Shown here piece by piece: positions 8,653 through 16,735 of a stretch of DNA of 64,000 bases. Below the pieces are notes generated by a model. It saw only the letters and a program-made list of their open reading frames with translations. It did no database searches and had not been told where the DNA came from. The position numbers and the translations under genes were made by a program. This DNA is from DAOTWC01 sp048499435 (GTDB lineage: Bacteria > Chloroflexota > Anaerolineae > Aggregatilineales > Phototrophicaceae). The stretch's first letter is position 1; every line of letters starts with the position of its first letter. The stretch lies in assembly GCA_048499435.1 (NCBI GenBank), contig JASNZW010000001.1, forward strand, positions 744,001-808,000, in the 5' to 3' direction.

Positions 8653-9705
8653 ATGGCAGACACACACTCGTATCTGATCACCGGCGGGGCCGGTTTCCTG
8701 GGCATCAACCTGGTGCGCTATCTGCTGGCGCGCGGCCACGCGGTCACTTCGCTGGACATCGCCCCGTTCGACTACCCGGAGCGCAGCCAGATTCGCGAGG
8801 TGCGCGGCGACATCCGCAGCCGCGCCCAGGTAGACGAGGCCATGCAGGGCGTTGATATCGTGGTCCACTCGGCGGCGGCGCTGCCGCTATACAGCGCAGA
8901 GGACATTTTCTCCACCGACATTGACGGCACGCGCACAGTGCTGGATTCGGCGCACGCGCACGGCGTTCAGCGCTGCATCCAGGTTTCTTCGACGGCGGTC
9001 TACGGCATCCCTGACCACCACCCGCTGTACGAGGACGACAAGCTGGACGGCGTAGGGCCGTATGGCAAAGCCAAGATCGCGGCGGAGGAAGTCTGCCTGG
9101 AGTACCGCGCCAAAGGCATGTGCGTGCCCATCATCCGCCCCAAGTCGTTTATCGGGCCGGAGCGGCTGGGCGTGTTCGCGCTGTTCTATGACTGGGCCAA
9201 AGACGGCCACGGCTTCCCGATGATCGGCAGCGGCAACAACCGCTACCAACTGCTGGACGTAGAGGACCTATGCGACGCCATTTACCTGTGCGCCACGCTC
9301 GCGCCTGAGCGCGTCAACGACACGTTCAACATCGGCGCGCGCGAGTTCACAACCATGAAAGAGGATTACCAGGCCGTGCTGGACGCGGCAGGTCACGGCA
9401 AGCGCATTGTCGGCTTTCCCGGCCTGGCCACGCCCATGATCTGGACGCTGCGCCTGCTGGAGGCGGTCAACCTGTCGCCGCTGTATAAGTGGGTGTACGA
9501 AACCGCCAGCAAGGACTCGTTCGTGTCTATCGAAAAGGCTGAGCGCGTGCTGGGCTACAACCCGCGCTTCTCCAACAAGGACGCGCTGGTGCGCAACTAC
9601 CAGTGGTATCTGGAAAACCTGCACAAGTTTGAAGGTCAGTCCGGCGTGTCGCACCGCGTCCCCTGGGAACAGGGCATTCTTAAAGTCGCCAAAGCGTTCT
9701 TCTGA
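8653..9705 (+). CDS. NAD(P)-dependent sugar epimerase/dehydratase (extended SDR)
   Basis: 350 residues with the extended SDR nucleotide-binding motif TGGAGFLG (about residues 11-18), the catalytic serine region VSSTAVYG, and the YGKAK pair (YxxxK). The GYNPRFSNKDALVRNYQWY end is typical of NAD-dependent epimerase/dehydratase proteins acting on nucleotide sugars or of the 3-beta-HSD-like branch. The exact substrate is unknown. A GC-rich hairpin at 9709-9731 directly follows the stop. Confidence 0.9.
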   Translation: MADTHSYLITGGAGFLGINLVRYLLARGHAVTSLDIAPFDYPERSQIREVRGDIRSRAQVDEAMQGVDIVVHSAAALPLYSAEDIFSTDIDGTRTVLDSAHAHGVQRCIQVSSTAVYGIPDHHPLYEDDKLDGVGPYGKAKIAAEEVCLEYRAKGMCVPIIRPKSFIGPERLGVFALFYDWAKDGHGFPMIGSGNNRYQLLDVEDLCDAIYLCATLAPERVNDTFNIGAREFTTMKEDYQAVLDAAGHGKRIVGFPGLATPMIWTLRLLEAVNLSPLYKWVYETASKDSFVSIEKAERVLGYNPRFSNKDALVRNYQWYLENLHKFEGQSGVSHRVPWEQGILKVAKAFF

Positions 9706-9708
9706 CAG

Positions 9709-9731
9709 CCGGCAGCCGCTTGCGCTGCCGG
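9709..9731 (+). terminator. GC-rich hairpin after epimerase gene
   Basis: CCGGCAGC pairs perfectly with GCTGCCGG around a 7-base loop, starting four bases after the stop codon. There is no strong T run, so it may end transcription weakly or protect the 3' end. Confidence 0.4.
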
Positions 9732-9825
9732 GGCGCTTCTGTACAATGGTCGTTAGCCGTTAGTTAGCTGCCGCCCGCCTGTGGACAAGGGCGGCCGCAA
9801 GTTGGCGGTGATTTGAGGGGGTTCC

Positions 9826-10980
9826 ATGCCGAATCCGGACGAGATGCTGCGCCTGCACGGCAGCGCACAAACCAGCGTCGGGCAGGTGCGCGAAAACAAT
9901 GAAGATCACATTCATTTGCGAACCGGCGACGGGTTCATGCTGGCGCTGGTGGCCGACGGCATGGGCGGGGCCGCAGCGGGCGAAGAAGCCAGCCGCATCG
10001 CGGTCGAAATCATTGATACCGACCTGACGCGGGGCAGCGCGGCGGACAGCGCGCAGCAGGTCAGCACGATGTCAGACGACCTGCTGCAGTTCCGGCTGCG
10101 GCACGCCATCCAGAAAGCCAACCTCTCTATTATGCGGCGCGCCATCGAAGAACCGGAGATGCGCGGCATGGGCACGACGGTCACGCTGGCGCTGCTGCGC
10201 GGCGGCAGCGTCATTGTGGCGCACGTGGGCGACAGCCGCGCTTACCTGGTGAGCGCCTACGACCGCGCTATCCGGCAGATCACGTCCGATCACAGCTTTG
10301 TCGAGGCGCTGCTGGCTGCCGGGCACATCACGCCCGACCAGGCCGAAGAACACCCTATGCGCAACGTGCTGTACCGCGCGCTGGGCCAGGCGGAGGATAT
10401 GGACGTGGACCTGTACCACACGCATCTGCTGCACGGCGACCGCCTGGTGCTGTGTTCAGATGGCCTGACGCGCCACGTCAAAGCGCACGAGATCGGCCGG
10501 ATCGTGCTCAGCGCCGCCACGCCCGCCGACGCCAGCAGCCAGCTCATTAACCTGGCGAACACGCGCGGCGGCGAAGACAACGTCAGCGTGATCGTTATCC
10601 TGGCGGAGGGCGACCCGCTGTTCGCCGCCACGTCAGCGGCGGCGGCGCAGTTTCTGCCAGCCGAGCCGGACAGCGGCGACTCCGACACGATCCGCATGCC
10701 CGACCTGTCCGACTTCTACCAGGCCAACGCGCCCGCCGACGACCCGCCAGAGTCGGCCCCGCCGGCCTCAACCGGCCTGGAACCGGACCCGGCGCTGCGC
10801 CTCAAAATGAGCGCAGAGCGCCTCAGCGACACCGGCGCGGACGCCGATCCCTCCGCCAGCGTGCCCCTTCGCGCGCCCGCCGCGCGCCCGCCACAGCCAG
10901 GCCGGCAGCGTGAGCGCGCGCCCGCGCCGCCGATGTCCTGTGCCGGCGAAGGCCAGGACACGCGCATTCCTGACCAATAG
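9826..10980 (+). CDS. PP2C-family Ser/Thr protein phosphatase with Pro-rich tail
   Basis: 384 residues. The first 250 are a complete PPM/PP2C domain: NNED at residues 24-27, VADGMGG at 42-48, MGTTV, VGDSRAYL, ITSDHS, CSDGLTRHV and GGEDNVSVI, which provide the metal-binding aspartates. The rest (about 265-384) is low complexity, rich in Pro, Ala and Ser, and probably disordered. It would oppose Hanks-type kinases such as the one at 56440-57798. A TACAAT at 9741-9746 could be its -10. The MerB-like gene follows after 23 bases. Confidence 0.94.
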   Translation: MPNPDEMLRLHGSAQTSVGQVRENNEDHIHLRTGDGFMLALVADGMGGAAAGEEASRIAVEIIDTDLTRGSAADSAQQVSTMSDDLLQFRLRHAIQKANLSIMRRAIEEPEMRGMGTTVTLALLRGGSVIVAHVGDSRAYLVSAYDRAIRQITSDHSFVEALLAAGHITPDQAEEHPMRNVLYRALGQAEDMDVDLYHTHLLHGDRLVLCSDGLTRHVKAHEIGRIVLSAATPADASSQLINLANTRGGEDNVSVIVILAEGDPLFAATSAAAAQFLPAEPDSGDSDTIRMPDLSDFYQANAPADDPPESAPPASTGLEPDPALRLKMSAERLSDTGADADPSASVPLRAPAARPPQPGRQRERAPAPPMSCAGEGQDTRIPDQ

Positions 10981-11003
10981 TGTGAACAGCGCGCGGGCTA
11001 ACG

Positions 11004-11711
11004 ATGATTGACGCAGCGGCGCTGTCTGAAGAACAATTAGCCTACGTGAGCGCCGCGCAGCGGCTCTGCACGGCGCATCTGAGCGCGCTTACGCCGCCCG
11101 AACGCGCGACTTTCGCCGCTATCTGGCCGCTGATGGCCCGCACCGCCGCGCCGATTGTCATGCGCGGCCTGCACATCAGCTCCACAATTACAGAGACGGC
11201 GCTCGCCAAGCTGGTCAGCGGCGGCCTGCTGTGGTTCGACACCGACCTGCGCGCTGTGCTCCAGTGCCCGCCCTTTTCGGCGCTGAACACGCCGCACCGC
11301 GTCAAGGTTTTCGGCTGGGACGCCGCATATACGTGCAGCTTCATCGACATCCCGCTGGCGCTGCTGCTTTACGGCCCTAACACCTGGCTCAGCGCCCAGA
11401 GCGTGTGCCCGCGCAGCGGCGAAACGCTCGTCTTCCGCGTGCTGCTGACCGACAGCTACACCCTGCGGCTGGACGCGCCCATCCGCGCCATTCACTGGCG
11501 CGTCTGGCTGCCCACCCTGCCCCCCGCCGGCCTGACTGTGGGCAGCAGCGGCCTGCGCAGCCGCATCAACGCCTTCGTCAGCCAGGCTGACCTGGACACC
11601 TACCTGCATTATCACCCGGACACGGGCAGCAGCTACACGCTGGAACAAGCCGCATACCTCAGCCAGGCGCTGATACAGACTTATCACAGCCTGCTTGTCC
11701 CCCCTCGCTGA
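11004..11711 (+). CDS. MerB-like (alkylmercury lyase fold) protein, altered active site
   Basis: 235 residues. The central part aligns by eye to organomercurial lyase MerB: LVSGGLLWFDTD, then AAYTCSFIDIPLALLLYG against the MerB stretch ending in WCALD, and SVCPRSGETLVFRV against its SHCAATG motif. In this alignment D115 matches MerB D99, but the MerB C96 position is serine (S112), with a cysteine one place earlier (C111). No cysteine occurs after C135, so the second catalytic cysteine (C159) is absent. It is therefore unlikely to cleave C-Hg bonds in the known way. It may be co-transcribed with the PP2C gene. Confidence 0.55.
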   Translation: MIDAAALSEEQLAYVSAAQRLCTAHLSALTPPERATFAAIWPLMARTAAPIVMRGLHISSTITETALAKLVSGGLLWFDTDLRAVLQCPPFSALNTPHRVKVFGWDAAYTCSFIDIPLALLLYGPNTWLSAQSVCPRSGETLVFRVLLTDSYTLRLDAPIRAIHWRVWLPTLPPAGLTVGSSGLRSRINAFVSQADLDTYLHYHPDTGSSYTLEQAAYLSQALIQTYHSLLVPPR

Positions 11712-11766
11712 GGCCACTTCTGCTATACTGACCCTACCCGCGCCCGTCATCCGGAGGGAAAAGCCC

Positions 11767-13677
11767 ATGCTGCTGCGCCGTTTGTGGTTCGCCTGTGCCG
11801 CGCTGCTGCTGGCGGCGAATGCGCCGCTGGCCCAGGATGCGCTCAACCTGCCAGCAGCGCTGTATATCCTCACCAACGATGGCAGCGTCCAGCGCTACGG
11901 TCTGGGCACGGAGGGCATCCGCGCCGTGACGCCAGCGGACGTGTTCGTCGTTGATTTCGGCGTCGCCCCGGACGACATCTGGCTGGCCTACCGCACTGAG
12001 GCGGGCCTGTTTCTGCGCGATATGCACCGCGAAACCGAAATCGCGCTCGACGACGACAGCGCCGGCACGCCGCCGCTGCGCGGGCGCGGCGATACCGTCG
12101 CCTGGGAACCGGGCGGCGCGGCCCTGGCCGTCACAACGGCGGACGGCGCGCGCGTGTATTTCACCCACGAGGCCGCCCCGCCGCTGGACCTGCGCGACGG
12201 CGCGGCACTCCAGCTTAGCTGGTCGCCTACGGGCCGCTATCTGGCCGCCGAAACTGACGGCGGCGGCTGGTGGGTCTACCGGCGCGACGGCGCGGCGCTG
12301 ACGCTGACCAGCGCTGTGCCCGCGGCGGCCGGGCTGGCGTGGGCCGGCAGCGACGCCCTGGTTTTCGCCCCGGCGGACGGCGGCCTCGTCCGCATGGACC
12401 TGGACCAGGGCAACGCGCAAACGACCCTGCTGAACAGCGGCTGGCTGGTCACCCTGCCCGTCGTCCGCGCGGACGACGGCGCGCTGCTGCTGCTGGGCCG
12501 GCGCGCCGCCGACACCGCGCTCGAAACCGGACAGGGGCTGCTGCTGGCGCTTCAGCCGGGCGCTGCTGAGGCCGAGCCGCTGGCCGATGCGCCGGTCGCG
12601 CTGGCGGACCTGCGCTGGATGCCCGACCGGCAGATACTTGTCAAATTTGAAGGCGGCGTTTTCGCCCTGGTGGACCCTTTCAGCGGCCAGGGGTTCCCGC
12701 TGCCGGTCAGCGGGGCGGTCGCCTACAGTTGGGGGCCGGTGCTGCCGGAAAGCGTCATGGGCGTTGCGCTGCCCGCCGACGGCTTTTTCCTGGCGCGGCC
12801 CGGCGCGGATGCTGGCCCGGCTCAGGTGTGGCGGCTGCCCGCCGACGGCGCGCCGGCGGCCCCGGTCACGGCTGAGGAAGCGGGCGTCAGCAGCTTTGGC
12901 GTCGCCCCCGGCGGGCAGCAGTTGGCCTACAGCAGCGGCGGCCGCCTGCTGCTGCTGCGGCTCGACGGCGCTGATCCGCTGGAGATCGCGGCGCTGGCGG
13001 CGGACGCCCCGGCCCAGCCCGCCTTCAGCCCGGACGGCGCGCGCGTGGCCTATCTTGACGCCGGCGGCCTGTGGCTGGTGGAGCTGGCCGGGGGCGCGCC
13101 GCGCCAGTTAGCGGCGGGCGCGTTCAGCGCGCCGGCCTTCGCGCCCGACGTGAACGCGCTGCTGGTGGCCGTCAGCGACGGCGCAGCCAGCCGCCCGGCG
13201 CTGGTGGACGTGATCTCAGCCGAGGTCATCCCGCTGGGGGCGGCGGGCCAGGCGGCCCGCTGGCTGCCCGGTGGGCGCGTCGCGCTCTACGGGCTGGACA
13301 CGGGCATCAGCGCCGTCAGCGTGGGGGCGCTGGACCAGCCGCTCGCGCTGCTGCCGCCGCTGGTGGCCGTGGACGCCGTTGGGCTGGCGGGCGGCGACCG
13401 CCTGCGCCTGTCGCTGCCGCTGCAGGCGCGCGGCCCGGCGCCGCTGCGCGTCATCGAGCTGGACAGCCTGACCGGCGCGGTAGACCGGGGGCAGGTGTTC
13501 GTCGGCGGGTATCTGCTGGGGCCAGTTTTCTCGCCCGGCGCGACACACGTCGCCGGCTACCGCTGGTATAACAGCGCCGGGCACGGCCCGCTGACGCTGC
13601 GCGAGCTGGCCAGCGGCCGCCAGGTCACGCTGGCGCAGCCGCCGCTTGCGTGGGATTTCACATGGGCCTATCCCTGA
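11767..13677 (+). CDS. Secreted WD40/TolB-like beta-propeller protein
   Basis: The ATG at 11767 follows GGAGGG and opens a signal peptide (LLRRLWFACAALLLAANAPLAQ). About 636 residues, largely repeated short beta-strand units such as LQLSWSPTGRYLAAE, FGVAPGGQQLAYSSGGRLLLLRL and PAFSPDGARVAYLDAGGLWLVEL, which are the hallmarks of TolB/PD40-like propeller blades. There is no catalytic motif; it is probably a periplasmic or surface scaffold. A TATACT -10 lies at 11724-11729. Confidence 0.82.
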   Translation: MLLRRLWFACAALLLAANAPLAQDALNLPAALYILTNDGSVQRYGLGTEGIRAVTPADVFVVDFGVAPDDIWLAYRTEAGLFLRDMHRETEIALDDDSAGTPPLRGRGDTVAWEPGGAALAVTTADGARVYFTHEAAPPLDLRDGAALQLSWSPTGRYLAAETDGGGWWVYRRDGAALTLTSAVPAAAGLAWAGSDALVFAPADGGLVRMDLDQGNAQTTLLNSGWLVTLPVVRADDGALLLLGRRAADTALETGQGLLLALQPGAAEAEPLADAPVALADLRWMPDRQILVKFEGGVFALVDPFSGQGFPLPVSGAVAYSWGPVLPESVMGVALPADGFFLARPGADAGPAQVWRLPADGAPAAPVTAEEAGVSSFGVAPGGQQLAYSSGGRLLLLRLDGADPLEIAALAADAPAQPAFSPDGARVAYLDAGGLWLVELAGGAPRQLAAGAFSAPAFAPDVNALLVAVSDGAASRPALVDVISAEVIPLGAAGQAARWLPGGRVALYGLDTGISAVSVGALDQPLALLPPLVAVDAVGLAGGDRLRLSLPLQARGPAPLRVIELDSLTGAVDRGQVFVGGYLLGPVFSPGATHVAGYRWYNSAGHGPLTLRELASGRQVTLAQPPLAWDFTWAYP

Positions 13678-13751
13678 TTAATGTTTCCCTAATATATTAT
13701 TTGTACGATAGGTCCGGATTATGCTCTGTATGAACAAGGGTTTAGTGGAAT

Positions 13752-14432
13752 ATGTCCAGTGAACGCATCCTGATTATCGAGGATGAAGCCCGCATCGCCC
13801 AATTCGTCGAGCGCGGGTTGATTTATGAGGGTTATCGTGTCACCGTCGCGCGCGACGGCAAGCTCGGCCTGGCGGCGGCCCGCGACAACCCGCCTGACCT
13901 GGTGATCCTGGACTGGATGCTGCCCGGTCTGGACGGCCTGGAGGTGTGCAAACGCCTGCGCGCCGCCAGCGAAGTGCCGATCCTGATGCTCACCGCCAAA
14001 GACGACGTGAGCGACCGCGTGACCGGCCTGGACGCCGGCGCTGACGACTACCTGGTGAAGCCCTTTTCGGTGGATGAACTGCTGGCCCGCATCCGCGCGC
14101 TTTTCCGCCGCACCGCGCCTGTGTCGCGGCCCGATGTGCTGCGCTTTGCCGACCTGACGCTGGACACCGGCACGCACCGCGCCTACCGGGGCGAGCGCGC
14201 CATCGACCTGACCGCCAAAGAGTACGAGCTGCTGGAATTGTTCATGCGCAACCCACGCCAGGTGCTCACGCGCGACATCATTTTCGACCGCGTGTGGGAC
14301 TATGACTTCGGCGGCGAAAGCAACATCATCGAAGTCTACGTCCGCTACCTGCGCCAGAAAACCGAGGCGGAAAACGACACGCGCCTCATTCACACGGTGC
14401 GCGGCGTGGGTTACGTCCTGCGCGAGGAATAG
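13752..14432 (+). CDS. OmpR/PhoB-family response regulator
   Basis: 226 residues: a receiver domain with the acidic pocket (E10, D11, E12), phosphoacceptor D54 in VILDWMLPG, T81 and K103, then a winged-helix DNA-binding domain ending in NIIEVYVRYLRQKTE and HTVRGVGYVLREE. It is followed after only two bases by its histidine kinase, so they form one operon. The 74-base upstream gap is AT-rich (TAATATATTATTTG) and probably holds the promoter. Confidence 0.96.
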   Translation: MSSERILIIEDEARIAQFVERGLIYEGYRVTVARDGKLGLAAARDNPPDLVILDWMLPGLDGLEVCKRLRAASEVPILMLTAKDDVSDRVTGLDAGADDYLVKPFSVDELLARIRALFRRTAPVSRPDVLRFADLTLDTGTHRAYRGERAIDLTAKEYELLELFMRNPRQVLTRDIIFDRVWDYDFGGESNIIEVYVRYLRQKTEAENDTRLIHTVRGVGYVLREE

Positions 14433-14434
14433 CG

Positions 14435-15928
14435 ATGCCGATTCGCACCCGGCTGATCCTGTGGTATTCCGGCCTGCTGGCGGTTATCGTCATTGTTTTC
14501 AGCGCCGCCGTTTACAGCGTGATGAGCTGGACGCTCGTCAACGCGGTGGACAGCACGCTCAGCGAAACCGCCGAACAGGTCATCAGGAACAGCCGGGTGC
14601 AGCGCATCGGCGAGTTTGGCGGCCCCAACAACATGCTGATTCTGCTGCCGCGCCTGGACATTTTCCGCGCGTCAGGCGTGGGCGTGCAGGTGTGGGACAC
14701 GCGCCAGACCAAACCGGCGCTGGCGGCGGCCTCAACCAATATCGCCGATTATACGGACCCGCTGGACGCCGCTGTGCTTGGCCTTGACGAAGGCCGCGTG
14801 TACAGCAACACGGTCATCAACGGCCAGCCGGTGCGCGTGCTGACGCGCCCGATGGCCGGGATCGAAACATACGGCGACGGCCAGGCCTTTGCCAATGTGC
14901 AGGTTGTCGCCTCGCTGGCGACCGTCATCCAGGCGCGCGAGCGCCTGCTGGCCGTCATGCTGGGCAGCGGCGCGCTGGGCATTCTGGGGTCGGTCATGCT
15001 GGGCATGTGGCTGTCGCGGCAGGCGCTCCAGCCGATCAACCGCATCACCCAGGCGGCGGCGCGCATCGCCGCGACCGACGACCTGAGCACGCGCCTGGTG
15101 TGGGACGGCCCGCTGGACGAACTGGGCCGGCTGGCCTCAGTTTTCAACCACATGATGGACCGACTGGAGCATCTGTTCAGCGTGCAGCGCCGCTTCGTGG
15201 CCGACGTCTCGCACGAGCTGCGCACACCCCTCACCGCCATTCGCGGCAACCTTGAGTTAATCCAGCGCTACGGCGCGGACGCCATCTCGATGGGCGCTGT
15301 CGAAAGCGAGACGAAGCGCATGTCGCGCATGGTGGACGACCTGCTGCTGCTGGCGCGCGCGGACTACGGCGGCCTGCGGCTTGAGATGGAGCCGGTGGAC
15401 CTGGACACGCTGCTGCTGGAGGTGCACCAGCAGGCGCGCGCGCTGTGCCAGAACCGCCGCCTGACGGTGGTCGTGGACGGCATCGAGCCGGTGCGCGTCA
15501 ACGGCAGCGCCGACCGTCTGAAACAGCTTATGCTCAACCTGGTGCAGAACGCCATCAAATTCACGCCCGACGGCGGCACGATCGGCCTGGCGCTGTGCCA
15601 GCGCGCCGCAGAGGCCGTTATCGCGGTGCGCGACACCGGCATCGGCATCGCGCCGGAAGATCAGAAGCACATTTTCGACCGCTTCTACCAGGCCGACACG
15701 TCGCGCCAGCGCGCCGACGGCGACGGCTCTGGCCTGGGGCTTTCGATCGCGCGCTGGCTCGCGGAGGCGCACGGCGGGACGATCGCGGTGGAAAGCGCGC
15801 CAGGAGCCGGCAGCGTGTTCACGGTGACGCTGCCCGCGCTGAGCGCCAGCCCCACGCCTGGCCCCGGCAGCGGCCGCCGCGCGCGCGCGGCCAGCGGCCC
15901 GCCCACCCAGCCGATAATCACGGGCTGA
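14435..15928 (+). CDS. Membrane sensor histidine kinase (HAMP-HisKA-HATPase)
   Basis: 497 residues. A transmembrane helix at about 8-30, an extracytoplasmic sensor loop, a second helix at about 170-190, HAMP, then HisKA with FVADVSHELRTPLTAI (H260) and an HATPase with NLVQNAIKFTPDGG (N box), DTGIGIAPEDQ (G1) and GSGLGLSIA (G2). The C-terminal 30 residues are low complexity. It pairs with the response regulator immediately upstream. The stimulus is unknown. Confidence 0.96.
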   Translation: MPIRTRLILWYSGLLAVIVIVFSAAVYSVMSWTLVNAVDSTLSETAEQVIRNSRVQRIGEFGGPNNMLILLPRLDIFRASGVGVQVWDTRQTKPALAAASTNIADYTDPLDAAVLGLDEGRVYSNTVINGQPVRVLTRPMAGIETYGDGQAFANVQVVASLATVIQARERLLAVMLGSGALGILGSVMLGMWLSRQALQPINRITQAAARIAATDDLSTRLVWDGPLDELGRLASVFNHMMDRLEHLFSVQRRFVADVSHELRTPLTAIRGNLELIQRYGADAISMGAVESETKRMSRMVDDLLLLARADYGGLRLEMEPVDLDTLLLEVHQQARALCQNRRLTVVVDGIEPVRVNGSADRLKQLMLNLVQNAIKFTPDGGTIGLALCQRAAEAVIAVRDTGIGIAPEDQKHIFDRFYQADTSRQRADGDGSGLGLSIARWLAEAHGGTIAVESAPGAGSVFTVTLPALSASPTPGPGSGRRARAASGPPTQPIITG

Positions 15929-15932
15929 CCGA

Positions 15933-16253
15933 TCAGTGGCCGGAAACCAGCCGCAGGCCGATAACGCCGGCGACGATCAGGCCAATGCACAGCAGCCGCA
16001 GCGTCTCCACCGGCTCGCCCAGCAGCAGCATGCCAACGATAACCGTGCCCACCGCGCCGATGCCGGTCCAGACGGCATAGGCCGTGCCCACCGGCAGCGT
16101 GCGCAGCGCGACGGCCAGCAGCACCACGCTGATGACCATGCTGATCGCTGTGATCACGCTGGGCAGCGGGCGGCTGAAGCCCTCGCTGTACTTCAGGCCG
16201 ACCGCCCACACCACCTCGAACAGCCCGGCCACCAGCAGAATAATCCAGTCCAT
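15933..16253 (-). CDS. gdx: SMR-family guanidinium exporter-like protein (Gdx/SugE)
   Basis: 106 residues, four hydrophobic helices, with the SMR essential glutamate E13 and the Gdx/SugE-type helix 1 signature AGLFEVVWAVGLKYS, which separates guanidinium exporters from EmrE. It begins eight bases after the 16261-16707 gene on the same strand. There is no room for a guanidine riboswitch directly in front of it. Its stop lies five bases from the end of the histidine kinase gene, so the two are convergent. Confidence 0.9.
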   Translation of the reverse strand: MDWIILLVAGLFEVVWAVGLKYSEGFSRPLPSVITAISMVISVVLLAVALRTLPVGTAYAVWTGIGAVGTVIVGMLLLGEPVETLRLLCIGLIVAGVIGLRLVSGH

Positions 16254-16260
16254 CGCTCAG

Positions 16261-16707
16261 TTACCCGGTGATACAGGCCATCAGCAGGCCGCGGCGGACG
16301 TTCAGGGCGACCTCGCCGGTGGCGAGCGTCAGGGTGGGGTCCAGGCCGGGCAGGCTGGCCCCTTCGGCCAGGCGCAGGCTGAACACATAGACGCTGCTGA
16401 ACAGGTCGTAGCGCGCGTCGCTGGCCAGCGCGCCCGCCAGGCTCTGGCGCGCCTCCGCCGGCAGGGCGCTTTCCACCAGGCTCAGCGCCAGCCGCGTAAG
16501 CTGGTCGCCGACCAGCCCCTCGCCGCGAATAACGTGGTCAAGCGCCGTCCCGCCGCACAGCGCCGCCTCCATCGCGGGCCGGTCAAAGGACTTGAGCGCG
16601 TTCACGAAGGCGTCACCGGCCAGCCGGGGGCTGAGGTAGAGATACCACGCGCCGTACACGGCCAGCGCGATCAGCAGCAGCGCGGCGACAAGCCGCAGTC
16701 GATTCAT
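16261..16707 (-). CDS. Small membrane-anchored protein, DUF2939-like
   Basis: 148 residues from the ATG at 16707 (MNRLRLVAALL). I prefer this start because GGAGAG lies about ten bases upstream; the ATG at 16716 directly abuts that site. There is one N-terminal transmembrane helix, then a short domain (YLSPRLAGDAFVNALKSFDRPAMEAAL) that resembles the opening of DUF2939 proteins. Function unknown. It probably forms an operon with the Gdx-type exporter. Confidence 0.6.
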   Translation of the reverse strand: MNRLRLVAALLLIALAVYGAWYLYLSPRLAGDAFVNALKSFDRPAMEAALCGGTALDHVIRGEGLVGDQLTRLALSLVESALPAEARQSLAGALASDARYDLFSSVYVFSLRLAEGASLPGLDPTLTLATGEVALNVRRGLLMACITG

Positions 16708-16735
16708 AAAGCTCATCTCTCCAGTCAGGGCGTCT

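Noticed and set aside
16254..16260. Guanidine riboswitch for the Gdx-type exporter
   Set aside because: Only seven bases separate it from the upstream gene and no matching fold was seen in front of that gene.
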